Origin: Ceratocystis colombiana
Taxonomy: Eukaryota > Ascomycota > Sordariomycetes > Microascales > Ceratocystidaceae
Assembly: GCA_026419805.1 (NCBI GenBank)
Contig: JAOSLS010000136.1
Location: 1 to 64,000, forward strand
Direction of reading: 5' to 3'
Length of the DNA stretch: 64,000 nt
The notes beneath the pieces are model-generated. The model saw nothing but the letters and a program-made list of their open reading frames with translations. It was not told where the DNA came from and searched no databases. Positions within the stretch are counted from its first letter, which is position 1; the number at the start of each line of letters is the position of its first letter. This document shows, piece by piece, positions 1 to 10,054 of the stretch. The position numbers and the translations under genes were made by a program.

Positions 1-2416
1 GCAAAAGGCTCGTCCCCCCCCCCCCCCCCCCCCATTTCCTCCTTATGAATGTATCTATGTATCTATACTACAGTGCTACTTGTGTACATCAGCCCATGGA
101 AAAGGAGTCGAACAGCAGCTGCCACAGCCCGCAGGTCCAGCGTTCTGAGAAGCCTGGAAGCTGCGCTGTTTCTCGTTGGCTACTTCGGGCTAATCCGACG
201 CTGTACCATGTACATGTATGTATGTATGTATGTACCTCTACGTGGCAGATATGTTCAACTAAGAGAAAAAAAATAAAGGCGAACAGCTACCCGACCCGAC
301 GCCTGACCGCCAGCTAGGCAAAAGAGAGAGGAGAGAAAAGGAGACAGAACCCCGTTTGGCCATGGTTGTCCAGGGGGAACATGCACTAAAACTCCAGTTA
401 TTCCGGGTCGTTCTTTTTCATTGGTGGTACTGGCTATTCATGCCTGTGACCTGCATTTCTCGTCAGGGGAATGGCGTGGATGAGATGGAATAGGATGAAG
501 ACAAATACAACGTCAAAAAAGACCCCAAGACATGAGGCAAAGAGTCAAATGGTCAAAAAATCAGAAAGTGCGCGCCCCCTATAGCGCAGAATGGCCTCTG
601 CGATAACTCCGTGCAGTCCTCCTCTAGCTTGTCTTACAGTGGGGTCTATCAAAACTCCAGCGCAAGCTAGTTCAGGGGTCGTTCGCCAACGGCAGTGCCT
701 GGTTTGTTCCTGAGTGTGACCTAAAGCTACACTATAGACCCTTGACCCTAAATGTTGTCATCTGATAAGACATTGGTTAAACAGACAAATCATCTGATGA
801 ACGAACGAGCACCGCGGATATGGATCGAGCAATGGTCCTGTCCTTGTTTGCCAGGTTGTTTCTTCAGTGGTATCTTGACGAAACTCATCTACAGCAAAAT
901 GTCCCGGTCTCTTGTCCCAATTCCAAACCGCCATGCCATACCATGCCTTGGCTTGCTTACACTATCGCTACATGCAATGCCATTCGCCCACTTACTGGCC
1001 GGCCCGCGGATTATATGAGCCCCCTGCGGACGAGCCATGTTTCTAGCCAGCGTGATGGTAAGGGTTAGAAGAAGATGACATGTGGAAAGAGGAAAGAAAT
1101 CTTACGACTTGTTCTCTTGCGGCTCGAATAGAGGACCGAGTATAGCTTGTTTTTCTTTGGTGAGCTAAAATAAACCACAGCAACACTCGTTTTGAGGGGG
1201 AACACTTACAAAAACACCATCCACGCCATGGTGAATGCGGCGAGGGGCATTGTCAGCTTCTGCGGCGGGGGATGGGAAGACACGAGGGTTAGGTCAAGCA
1301 CCAGGCAAGGGGAGGGTTTCGCCTATAGTTGGAGCCGGACACACCTTGGGATCGATCTTTGTCATGGCGATAATACCTGTACCTGTGGGTTGGCACCAAG
1401 GAAAATAGGAGCGTGTGTGCCAAGTCCAAAGAGGGAAAAAAAAAAACCCCCCAATGGCGGAAGCTCTGACTTATCTTGGTTTTTGGTCCTTGTTCGAGGG
1501 CGGCATCTGGTGCTATTGTTGAAAAATGAGCTGATCTAAATAGGAAGGAGCTTGGCTGAAGAAGACAGCCGCTGCCAGCTGCAGGGAGCGACAGGCCGGC
1601 AGATCGAAAATCAGGCCAGATCCAGAGGCCAATTCGGATCAGCTACCGATCAAAACAAATTGTTATGTGGGCTTAGTCATCCAGGTTTTGGAGTTAAATA
1701 GACCAACTTTAGCCTGCATTGGCTCCTTTGGATGGCTGATCTTCTCTCGTCGCCCTTCTCCTTGCTCTTTTCTCTTTCTTGTTGCTACTGCTGCTACAGT
1801 GGGCATTTCAGGCTGTCCCTGTGGTTACTAACGTGAGAAAGAAGGAAAAAAAAAAAAGAAAAAAAAAGAAAAAAAAAACGCCCTCAATGTGGAATAGAAA
1901 GTTGGTAAGAAGCGAAGCTTCTGGCTGTTCCGTATCGGGGTGTGGAATCTGCAGCCTATGATTGGCTGGGTTGATTGGTTGATTAGAGGAAACTCCAAAT
2001 AAGCATGTGTGCATCTAGACTTTTGCTACCTTCTTTTGAATGCGGCCAAAGCTGTTTTGAATTCAGCTGTATGTCCTTGTTTCGCTTTCTTCCCTCTCTT
2101 GTTTTTCATTTTTTCTTTTCATTTTACTTGGCTTCTCTTTTCTTCAACCAACCTACAATTGCTATTGTCTTATCGTTTTTATTGCTCCGCCCTTTTCGTA
2201 TAATAACACAGCACTTACAATCCCTGTCCGTTGTTGCTTGGTCGCTTGTTTTCCTCCTAGCGCAAGCGACAAAAAAACAATCCCTGGGCGCATTTCCTCC
2301 TTGCTGCCTCTGAGCGCTCACCCTCACAACATATTCTTGTGCAGCTCACAGTCAGTTTGACAGCTGACCTTGGTTCACCTATCATCGCGTGATATTTCTT
2401 GTTGCCAGCCCTCATC
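1..2416. other. Gene-poor left end and DOT5 upstream region
   Basis: No convincing gene was seen. The open frames here are short and of low complexity, and none carries a motif I recognise. A run of 20 C lies at 14-33, a short GTAT microsatellite near 208-233, and an A-rich tract at about 1846-1878. From about 2085 to 2300 the plus strand becomes T/C-rich, which is typical of a fungal promoter or 5' leader and probably belongs to the peroxiredoxin gene that starts at 2417. Confidence 0.5.
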
Positions 2417-3620
2417 ATGCCCGTTGAACTCCGCAAGCGCAAGGCCCCCACTGTGCCCGCACCGCCGCCCCCCGCCAAAAGAGCATCGCGCGCAAAGAAA
2501 GAAGCTCCTTCTGCCGCTACCAATCCTGCTTCTCGAAATGGCGGCGCCGCTACTAATGCCACTCGCGCCTCAAAACGGAGCAGCGGCTCTCCCAAAGCTG
2601 GCGTTGCTGCTGCTACCACCGCTACCACTCCCGCTTCTGCTCCTTCAGCTGGCGACACCATTTCATTGGCCGATTTTGGCGGAGAGGTCCAGACCCAAGA
2701 CGACGAGACCGTCACTCTCAAGTCGCTTTTGACCCAAAGCAAGACTGGCGTGGTTCTGTTCACGTATCCTAGGGCTTCAACTCCTGGCTGTATGCTTCCC
2801 ATCACTTGCGCAAACTCAAACACCTAGGATAACACGGTACTAACACTTTGATATAGGCACAAGACAAGCGTGTCTTTTCCGGGATAACTATACCACTCTT
2901 TCAAACGCCGGCCTTGGTGTTTATGGCCTCTCGTCTGACTCTCCCAAGGCCAACACGACCTTTAAAACAAAGCAGAAACTCCCGTACCGCCTTCTTTGTG
3001 ATCCCAGCTTCAGTCTCATTGGAGCCATCGGCTTGAAGAAGAACCCTAAGGGGACCGTGCGTGGTGTTTTTCTGGTTAACAAGAATGGAAAAGTCCTGAT
3101 TGCACAGCCTGGCGGCCCTGCCGATACCTTGGACGTCGTTGTCAAGCTAGTCCAAGAGGGTGGCCTGGGTAGTGAGACTCTTGAAGAGAACCTTGGACTT
3201 GAGCCAACTAATGGCAACGCGGCTGCCAGTGATGGGGCTAAGAACGGAAAGGAAGACGACGAGGACGAGAAGAACGGTGATGGCAAGTCCAAGGAGAAGA
3301 AGACTGAGTCTACTAACGAGAAACCGGCTGATGAACCTAAAAACCAGCCCCAATCGGAGACGGAAAATGCAGAGGGCAAGTCCCAGGAAGAAGCCAAGTC
3401 TGAGTCTAAGGATAGCAGTGAAAATGATAATGCCAACAACCAGTCAGCCGAGAACAGGAACGGCGAGGCAGAGTCTAACGGGACAAAGCTTGACAAAGAA
3501 GCTCCCGGAACCGGAAAGCCTGCTGCAAAGCCCGATGAGACTACTGCTACTTCCAAGAAGGACGGAGTGAAGCCGACCGATGAAGTCAAGACGACTACGA
3601 AGGCTACGGCTACTGAATAG
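2417..3620 (+). CDS. DOT5: Nuclear-type thioredoxin peroxidase (peroxiredoxin Q/BCP family, Dot5-like)
   Basis: Two exons, 2417-2789 and 2857-3620, give 378 residues. The 67-nt intron has donor GTATGC, a TACTAAC branch site and acceptor ATATAG. The splice completes the active-site motif TPGCTRQACLFRD, with the peroxidatic Cys in PGC and the resolving Cys five residues later, as in the PrxQ/BCP atypical 2-Cys class. These enzymes reduce H2O2 and alkyl hydroperoxides using thioredoxin. The first 75 or so residues are basic and rich in Ala/Pro/Lys (start MPVELRKRKAP), as in nuclear Dot5. After the catalytic domain comes a tail of about 170 residues rich in Glu, Lys, Asp, Ser and Asn, absent from the roughly 215-residue yeast protein and probably disordered. 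The family call is firm. Nuclear location is inferred from the basic N-terminus. Confidence 0.9.
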
Positions 3621-4076
3621 ATGGTGGCATGCTAATTATTTCGGTGCGTGTAGGTCGAACGAGGGAGGCATTGGCGTGATGGTTGTTTTTTAGGTAGCAT
3701 ATATCATTAGCTTGGGCATTGGGAATCGCAATGGGGAAAAACAGCGAAAAAAAGAACAAAAAATAGAATATGAATATGGCACTGTTAATTCCAACACTGA
3801 GTGCTTGACTAGTACATTTGATGATGCTAGAAAGTGAGCTGTCTGTATACTTGTGGCCCATTTTGGTTGCAAGGCTAAACCTCGGCAGCCTAGCCAGCCA
3901 ACGAGCGATGGCCATTTCGGAATTAGCACAAACACTTCTGAAAGGTTTCGCGGTATTTGAGGAACCACCAATTGACGAGACCTCCAAAACCTTGGATCCA
4001 ACCCCGTTGCAGCTTGTGCAGCTTTTCCTTAGCTTTCTTTTTTCTTCTATTTTCTGTGCAAAACACAAACACAATC
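3621..4076. other. Intergenic region between DOT5 and complex I subunit
   Basis: This holds the presumed 3' flank of the peroxiredoxin gene and the promoter of the downstream complex I gene. A T/C-rich leader lies at about 4020-4060, just before the ATG at 4077. No further gene was seen. Confidence 0.5.
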
Positions 4077-4997
4077 ATGGCTTCCAAGGCCGTGGCCAAG
4101 ACCGTCGCTGGCGGTGTCGTGGAGATTTCTAAGGTGCGTCATTCTCGCCTTTCAACCCCCCATCCCAATCCCAAACCCAGTCCTGTTCTCCGCAGCCCCA
4201 TAGCGCCAAAGTTTGGGGAAAGCCTACGATAATGAGAGCTCAGCTTTATTGAATGCCTAATTGGTGTGATTGCGAGGTGGAATGTCCTGGGATCGAAGCC
4301 AACTAGAACCACGAGCTCTTGCACTTCCACCTTCCACCGCCCTCCCTTCAAACAAACAGTGTGGCTAACTCTTCACCAACCGGCTTTTATTCTGCAACAG
4401 AAATACACAGTGCAGTCCTCAGGCCTGTGGGAGATTCTCCGCCGCTTCCTCGCCATCGACCCAAACCGCTCCAATGGTGTGCCGCTAAACCCTCTTAACC
4501 GCTTGCCGGCACCCGGCTCCATCGACCCACAGGCTTACCGCGACCCCGTTACCTTCCCTGCCGGTGACATTGCTGGGAACCCGTACTGGAAGCGCGACCA
4601 CCGCCGCAACTACCCGCGCTCCAGCGTTGTCACGCAGCCGCAGGTCGTCAGTCTGCTGACTGTGGGCAGCGCGGCGGCGCCCAAGGCTGAGCTGGTCGGT
4701 GAGGCGGGAGAGAAAGCTCTGGTGGCCGCTGTCCAAGAGTCACAGGGTGGCATGGCGGCATTCTTGGAGAAGAATGCTGATGTTGCCGCCAAAGATGTCT
4801 TTGTCAACGGGCTGCCCCCGACGCCGAGTGGCTTGAACCTGAAGCAGGACGGCCAGTGGGATACATACAAGTTCAAGATTGGCGAGAACTCGTATCCCGA
4901 GGAGTAAGTAGAGTTATATTCTTTCATCTATACGTTCATCATGCGCTGACAGAGGCCACTTGTCCACTCTAGGTACCAAGTCCGGTCTTTCCAGTAG
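4077..4997 (+). CDS. NADH:ubiquinone oxidoreductase 21.3 kDa subunit (complex I, fungal type)
   Basis: Three exons, 4077-4133, 4401-4903 and 4973-4997, encode 194 residues. Intron 1 is 267 nt (GTGCGT...CAACAG) and intron 2 is 69 nt (GTAAGT...CTCTAG). Without the second splice the frame stops at a TAA immediately after SYPEE. With it the protein ends SYPEEYQVRSFQ, which fits the family tail. Recognisable segments are the start MASKAVAKTVAGG, DPNRSNGVPLNP, PAGDIAGNPYWKRDHRRNYP and VNGLPPTPSG, which I associate with the 21.3 kDa accessory subunit of Neurospora complex I. The protein would sit in the mitochondrial inner membrane as a supernumerary, non-catalytic subunit. The name rests on remembered family resemblance. 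The gene structure is well supported by splice sites and phase. Confidence 0.8.
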
Positions 4998-5398
4998 ACG
5001 ACGATTCTCACATGAGCCAACAGTTATTTTGAAAGATACAGAGAAGCCGGGCTACGTACATAGCATAGACCATTGGACTGCCCAAGAGCGATATTAATTG
5101 TTACCTTTGTTTTGTCGGAAGAAGGAGAGTAAGACAGAAGGCCGAGAATACAGAAAAGATGTATGAAGAGCCCCCACGATGCTGCTCTGTTCTGATGTCC
5201 ACTCGTGAATATCAAGTTGAAAAAAAAAAAAAAAAGCCAAAAGAAAAAAAACCTCCAAACACTTGCCAGGCCGTGATCCCACGCCCCGAATAATCATGCT
5301 ATCGATGACCCAATGGTAAAAAGGAAAACGGCAGAGCTAGTTACACCGAATCGCCTTTGTCTTGGGGTTGTGGAACACTTCTAGTTGTGTTGCAGTCC
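4998..5398. other. Convergent 3' flanks of the complex I subunit and LTO1
   Basis: The two flanking genes point at each other across 401 bases. The region includes an A-rich tract at about 5220-5248. No gene was seen. Confidence 0.5.
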
Positions 5399-5977
5399 TC
5401 AGGAGCTAGACACCGCCTGGTTTTTAGGCCTGTTCTGGAGCATCCTGTCAATGATTTTAGCCTTGCCTTGAGCACGTTTCAGTCGGTCGTCGAACTCATT
5501 CACGGCCTCGTCGCTGTTGTCCGTTGACAGTGTATCAAGTTCCATTAGGTCGTAGAGTGCGATGATGTTCTTTTCTAGACGGGCGTTGGATTGGAGCGGG
5601 GGCAGAGAGGGTATGGTCTTTTCGGAAGCGGTAGAAGCAGCACTACCAGCAGTAGTGGTAGAAGCAGTCGTGGTATCTTGAGCAGAGGGTGTTTTGGTGG
5701 GAGTTGAAGGGTCGGGGGCATGATTAGCAGTGCCTGGCGGTGTGGCGGCTATACGCGTCCCCAGTACAACGGCTTTGCTAAATAGCTTGCCAGCTTCGAA
5801 GAACTTATCGAAGCCTTGGGCCATGCCGAACGAGCGACCCTCAACCTTGCCAGCCCGGATGCCGTCCGCATGACCCTCCTCGTAGGCCTTGTTATATATC
5901 TCGTCTTCAAGGTTGAAGGCGCCTTCAAAAATATCGTCCATGGCGGCAGGGCTTAGGATGATGGAGCGTGGTGGCAA
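5399..5977 (-). CDS. LTO1: LTO1 homologue (Yae1/Lto1-type Fe-S assembly adaptor)
   Basis: A single exon encodes 192 residues. The deca-GX3 signature of the Yae1/Lto1 family is visible at about residues 35-60: EEGHADGIRAGKVEGRSFG followed by MAQGF, with Gly every fourth position. Yeast Lto1 works with Yae1 to recruit the CIA targeting complex to the ABC protein Rli1/ABCE1 so that it receives its Fe-S clusters, which is needed for ribosome recycling. The central 60 residues are Ala/Thr/Ser-rich and probably flexible. An internal Met at residue 13 (MDDIFEGAFNLED) could be the true start, because homologues begin close to that block. The C-terminus reads NQAVSSS and shows no terminal Trp (see findings). 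A 24-bp tandem repeat lies just upstream. Confidence 0.85.
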   Translation of the reverse strand: MPPRSIILSPAAMDDIFEGAFNLEDEIYNKAYEEGHADGIRAGKVEGRSFGMAQGFDKFFEAGKLFSKAVVLGTRIAATPPGTANHAPDPSTPTKTPSAQDTTTASTTTAGSAASTASEKTIPSLPPLQSNARLEKNIIALYDLMELDTLSTDNSDEAVNEFDDRLKRAQGKAKIIDRMLQNRPKNQAVSSS

Positions 5978-6002
5978 GGGAATAATGGGAGTACATCAAA
6001 CG

Positions 6003-6055
6003 CAAAGCAACGGCGTCAGGTTAAACCAAAGCAACGGCGTCAGGTTAAACCAAAG
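6003..6055. repeat. 24-bp tandem duplication
   Basis: The 24-bp unit beginning CAAAGCAACGGCG occurs twice in perfect tandem (6003-6026 and 6027-6050), followed by a partial third copy (CAAAG). It lies 26 bp upstream of the LTO1 start codon, in its 5' leader or promoter. Confidence 0.9.
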
Positions 6056-6232
6056 TAAGGTGGAAGAAGACCTGTCCTACGCAATTTAATCGACACTAGA
6101 CCTGGAGGGCCATTTTTTTTCACATGGCGAATTATGATGTCTTGCATTTTATTAATCACCAACTATTAATCATCATTTATTTCCTGCCCCGCTTTAATCT
6201 ATCTTGACAGAGAGCCCCACATTTCGCATTTG

Positions 6233-7151
6233 TTAGATGATGAACCCACCATTTGCACTTACGACCTGACCAGTGCACCAAGCCGCATCGGGTGTGCATA
6301 GCATGCCCACGATGCCTGCAATCTCGGAGGTGTAAGCAGGCCTGCCGCCAGCGGTCTTCGCATACTCCAGGACAGCCTCGGAGTCCGCGCCGGGACGAGC
6401 TTTCATCAGCGGGGCGGCCTCGATGAACGGGCGGATCATCTCTTTGAACTCTTCTGTGTTGCTCTCGTACATAGGTCCTTCTACGGGCCCCGGATTGATA
6501 GCATTGACCGTGCAACGCTCCGACAGTTCGCGTGCCCATGTGCGTGTCATAGCCTCAATGGCGGCCTTGGAACCACCATAGACGCTCTGCCCGACAAAGC
6601 CACTGGCGCTACTGACTGACGACAGGCTGACGATGCGGCCGCTCCGGTCGTGTGGTAGGTATGGCAGTGCGGCTTGCACAAGGAGTAGTGGGCCAAGCAC
6701 GTTGACTGCATAGGTAGCCGTGAAGTCAGCAACTTTGACATTCTCGATGCGGTCGTTGCGTGCAACGCCAGCGTTGTTAACAAGGATATCAATTTGAAAG
6801 GAACCGTCAGCATGGCCGAAGGCGCTTTTGGCTGCGGCAATGAGGTCGGATGGGCCATTGGGCACACCGATGTCTGCTTGCACAATGGCGGCTTGCACAG
6901 AGTGTTTCTGGGCGAGCAAATCTGCATGGGCTTGGGCTCCGGCTTGCGAGGATGCAGATGTGTAGCCGAGCACGACGTTGGCGCCCTTGGAGGCTAGATT
7001 GTCGGCAATGGCGGCCCCGATTCCTTTTTTGAGGGGGGGAATATTAGCAGATGAAGACAAGGGTGATGACAGTAGAGTTGGGGTTGTCTTGTAGTGTACC
7101 TCGTGAGCCTCCAGTAATGATGGCAAGTTTTCCTGCTAGAACACGCGACAT
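6233..7151 (-). CDS. Short-chain dehydrogenase/reductase (FabG-like SDR)
   Basis: Two exons, 7151-7100 and 7023-6233, encode 280 residues. The 76-nt intron splits the cofactor loop, and splicing gives MSRVLAGKLAIITGGSRGIG with the Rossmann TGGxxGIG motif at about residues 13-20. Without the splice the open frame starts in a non-homologous stretch that lacks this motif. Further classical SDR marks are NNAG, the catalytic Ser in SLSSVSSASG, YGGSK (YxxxK) and the NPGPVEGPMY segment after the active site. This indicates an NAD(P)H-dependent oxidoreductase of the 3-oxoacyl-ACP-reductase-like type, probably cytosolic. The substrate cannot be read from sequence. It lies head to head with NAA10, 642 bp apart. 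Confidence 0.88.
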
Positions 7152-7793
7152 TATTGGTGGTAAGTTTTAGTTTGGTGAGATGAAACTCCCAGAGTCGAAA
7201 TTTAGGAACGGACTATGCTGTCTTAATATACCCACGCTCGCGGTAGTGCTGGCGGCATCTTGAACATTGTGCTCGGGAGAGTAGCGGTTTTGGCTGTTCC
7301 GCACCAATAAGAACTGAGCTTCCTGGGGTGTAGGCGGATTTTTAGAAGCGCCAGCGTGCAGGCGAGTCGAAGGGTAAAAACATCACATGACTTTGGGTTG
7401 AGACTTGACAATCACTAAACTTATGACTGCAGAACTTTATGGTTGAATAAACAGCCATCAAGATGTGATTGCCTTCTGTTTCGACATTTTATCTTGAGTG
7501 AGAGCTCTCTAGGGTTATGTGAATAGGGTTTGTACCTGAACGTGGGTCGTAGGAACTCACCCCACCATGATGGAGCCTCGTGAGTCGACGCCAGAACGTA
7601 GATTTGTAGCCTCACACAGCGTCAATGACCAACTATAGTCAGCCCTTCAAGAATTGAACAAACTACGCTGACTAACCCCCCGAGTTAGCCAAGTCCGCTC
7701 TATCATCCTCGATTTTGCGTAGCGCGATACAAAACCCCGATAACGAAGCCCCCCATAAAGACGAAACCCTCACGGCCCTAGCAGACACACACC
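7152..7793. promoter_or_regulatory. Divergent intergenic region between the SDR gene and NAA10
   Basis: The 642-bp region must carry the promoters of both divergent genes. I see no coding evidence; the small open frames on the minus strand have no recognisable content. Confidence 0.4.
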
Positions 7794-8570
7794 ATGGATA
7801 TCCGAGTACTGCAAGTGTCGGACGTGCCGCTGATCCAGCATGCCAATGTGGAGAATTTGCCCGAGAACTACTTCCTCAAGTACCACCTGTACCATGCGCT
7901 TTCGTGGCCCCAGCTGAGCTTTGTCGCTGTTGACATGTCACGCCCGAAGAAGACGCCCTACGACTACCCCAAGATCGTGGGATACGTGCTTGCCAAGATG
8001 GAGGAGGAGCCTGCGGATGGAATCAAGCACGGCCACATTACGAGTTTGTCGGTTATGCGCACGCACCGGAGACTGGGCATTGCCGAGAAGCTAATGCGCC
8101 AGAGCCGTAAGTAACTGGGAGATGAGCTAGGCGAAGAGAGCAAGAGACGCAGATGCCGAGATTCTAACATGCAACCCTTCAATCTTCTAGAACAAGCAAT
8201 GGTCGAAACATTCGGTGCCCAGTATGTTTCACTACACGTGCGTATGTCTAACAAGGCCGCCATCCACCTATACCGCGAGACACTAGGATTCAAGACCGAC
8301 AAGATCGAGGCCAAGTACTATGCGGATGGCGAGGATGCGTTTAGTATGCGCCTGGATCTGTCGCAGATTCGCGAGAAGATTGAGCAAGACGAAGCAGCCG
8401 AAGCCGAGGCAGAGGCCGAGGCTGTTGATGAGGGCGAGCCGGTAGGCGACGTCGATAGCGCAGCAACTGCTGCTGCAGTTGCTGCGGCCGATGCGGAAAA
8501 GAAGCTCAAAGTCAAGGTAGGCAAATCGTTGGGTGTTGGGGCATTGGTGGAGAAGAACGAGTCGAAGTAG
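7794..8570 (+). CDS. ARD1: N-terminal acetyltransferase A catalytic subunit (Ard1/Naa10)
   Basis: Two exons, 7794-8106 and 8191-8570, give 230 residues. The 84-nt intron has donor GTAAGT and acceptor TTCTAG. The start MDIRVLQVSDVPLIQHANVE, the ENLPENYFLKYHLYHALSWP block, the acetyl-CoA loop RTHRRLGIAEKLM and SLHVRMSNKAAIHLYRETLGF are diagnostic of Naa10. The enzyme transfers acetyl groups from acetyl-CoA to the N-termini of nascent proteins in the NatA complex with Naa15 on the ribosome. The C-terminal 60 residues form a Glu/Ala-rich acidic, then lysine-containing, tail, which is common in this family and probably disordered. Assignment is strong. Confidence 0.95.
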
Positions 8571-9124
8571 AGTGGACAGGGAGAGGGATAGATGAAGATA
8601 CAGGGCGAAAGAGGGGCACATACAGACAGAGATCGCGGGAATAAAAGGGGCATTAGGAGTGTTATTTCACAAAGTTTAAAGTTTTGCCAGTGCCTGGACT
8701 CTATCCGGACTCTAAGCGCGGATGAATTTGCTGCAATACTAAGTGCTTAGCTAACTGCTCGCCAACATCTAAAACACTCTAAATACTAATGATGTTTTGG
8801 AAAAAATGCTTTATTATGCTATCATAAGGGAACCGCCATTGTCATCGCTGTTTCAGTGCCGCGAGCCATTATTTATTTGATCTCTCGTGAAAGTCGAAGT
8901 TTAGTGCTAACGCATATAGCACTATATAGAATGCCCCCTGGTTTTGATGGGATTCTCTTTGTAGATTACCTCCCGCTTAGATGCCTGTGGCAAGGGAGCC
9001 TAAAACATTCTGGAAGACGGGCTAGATGTCGCTGGAGAACTGCTAGTGCCAAGGGTCTCATGCTTGGATAGCAGGGTATGAGGGGCAAGACTCGGCTGGC
9101 TACAGATTTTCAGGGCTTGCTAGC
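8571..9124. other. Intergenic region downstream of NAA10
   Basis: No supported gene. The NAA10 3' flank is followed by A/T-richer sequence with short open frames only. Confidence 0.4.
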
Positions 9125-9841
9125 CTACCCGTGGTGCTGCAGGTACCCCGAGAAAAGAAGAGATGCCAAGTGGTGGGCGCCTACCTTGACGTCATTCGGG
9201 TCTTCCCCCGAAAAGGCCAACGGTGAATGAGCCAGGTCAGAAGTAGCAGGCTGTTTTCTATCATCGCTAGTGATGGGGTGCATGGAAGCACTAGTCATCG
9301 GCTGCGGCCGGGAAGATCCACCGCGGCCCAGGCTGCCCATGTCACAGAGTGGAGCTATGGGTTGAGACACGAACGCAGGCGCGGTAGGTCTTAGCTGGCA
9401 AGGGCTTGTAACCTCCGCCTCAACTTCAGCCTGGGCCTGGGCTTGGACTTGGGGAACAAGCCCAGATACAATAGGGTTCGTATGAACTGAGGCCGAAGGT
9501 TCCCCAGGGGCTAATCTGGAGGCACGGGACCCATCAATAAGTGCATTGTAAGTGGCGTGGAAAATGTGCACGTAGCAATCAGCAGGGCTGTGAGGAATGA
9601 GAAGACAAGGGGGAGGCAGGATATTGTTAGCTTCCGGCCAGTAGATTTCACCTAGCCACTCCGGAGGGATACTGTAGCCCTGGAGAGGAAACTTGCAGGT
9701 GTGGCAGAGGAAGATTGAGTTCTCAGGGTCCCAGAGACAGCTAGGCATTAGGGTATAGGCATTAGAAAGAAGAGCCTCAAGCCCTGAAGGGAAATAGTTG
9801 CTGTTGATGGGAGCAGACGTCTCGTTGATAGATGAGGGCAT
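9125..9841 (-). CDS. Orphan ORF with a CxxC motif, hypothetical
   Basis: An uninterrupted frame of 238 codons runs from the Met at 9841 (MPSSINETSAPIN) to a stop at 9125. It stays open upstream to a Met at 10054 (309 residues in all), but that extension is hydrophobic and low in complexity. Visible features are a CHTC pair (FLCHTCKFPLQGY), a second Cys/His cluster (PHSPADCYVHIFHATY) that could be zinc-binding, and a Pro/Ala/Ser-rich C-terminal half containing an AQAQAEVEAEV stretch. I recognise no family. It stands alone in a gene-poor region, so it may be a lineage-specific gene, a relic or a chance frame. Confidence 0.35.
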   Translation of the reverse strand: MPSSINETSAPINSNYFPSGLEALLSNAYTLMPSCLWDPENSIFLCHTCKFPLQGYSIPPEWLGEIYWPEANNILPPPCLLIPHSPADCYVHIFHATYNALIDGSRASRLAPGEPSASVHTNPIVSGLVPQVQAQAQAEVEAEVTSPCQLRPTAPAFVSQPIAPLCDMGSLGRGGSSRPQPMTSASMHPITSDDRKQPATSDLAHSPLAFSGEDPNDVKVGAHHLASLLFSGYLQHHG

Positions 9842-10054
9842 TTTGAATAGTTCAGAGGCAAGAGAAAGAGAGTATTCACTCAAGGATGAAATGGGCGTTG
9901 TAAATAGAGACTTGAAGAATGTATGGATGATAGGATGAATACTGTTGGTATAACTAACCAGATGAGAAATCTGCAAGTCCTTAGTATCATAGCTATCAGA
10001 AGGGAAGGTAAAAAAGAGTAGCAGCTGGGGATAGGTTGGTAGAGAAAAGCGCAA

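Noticed and set aside
14..33. Run of 20 C at the window start
   Set aside because: Could be a true homopolymer, but such runs are prone to sequencing and assembly error, so nothing is concluded from it.
1192..1539. 115-codon frame in the left end
   Set aside because: No motif, no start context support and no splice-linked neighbours; indistinguishable from chance.
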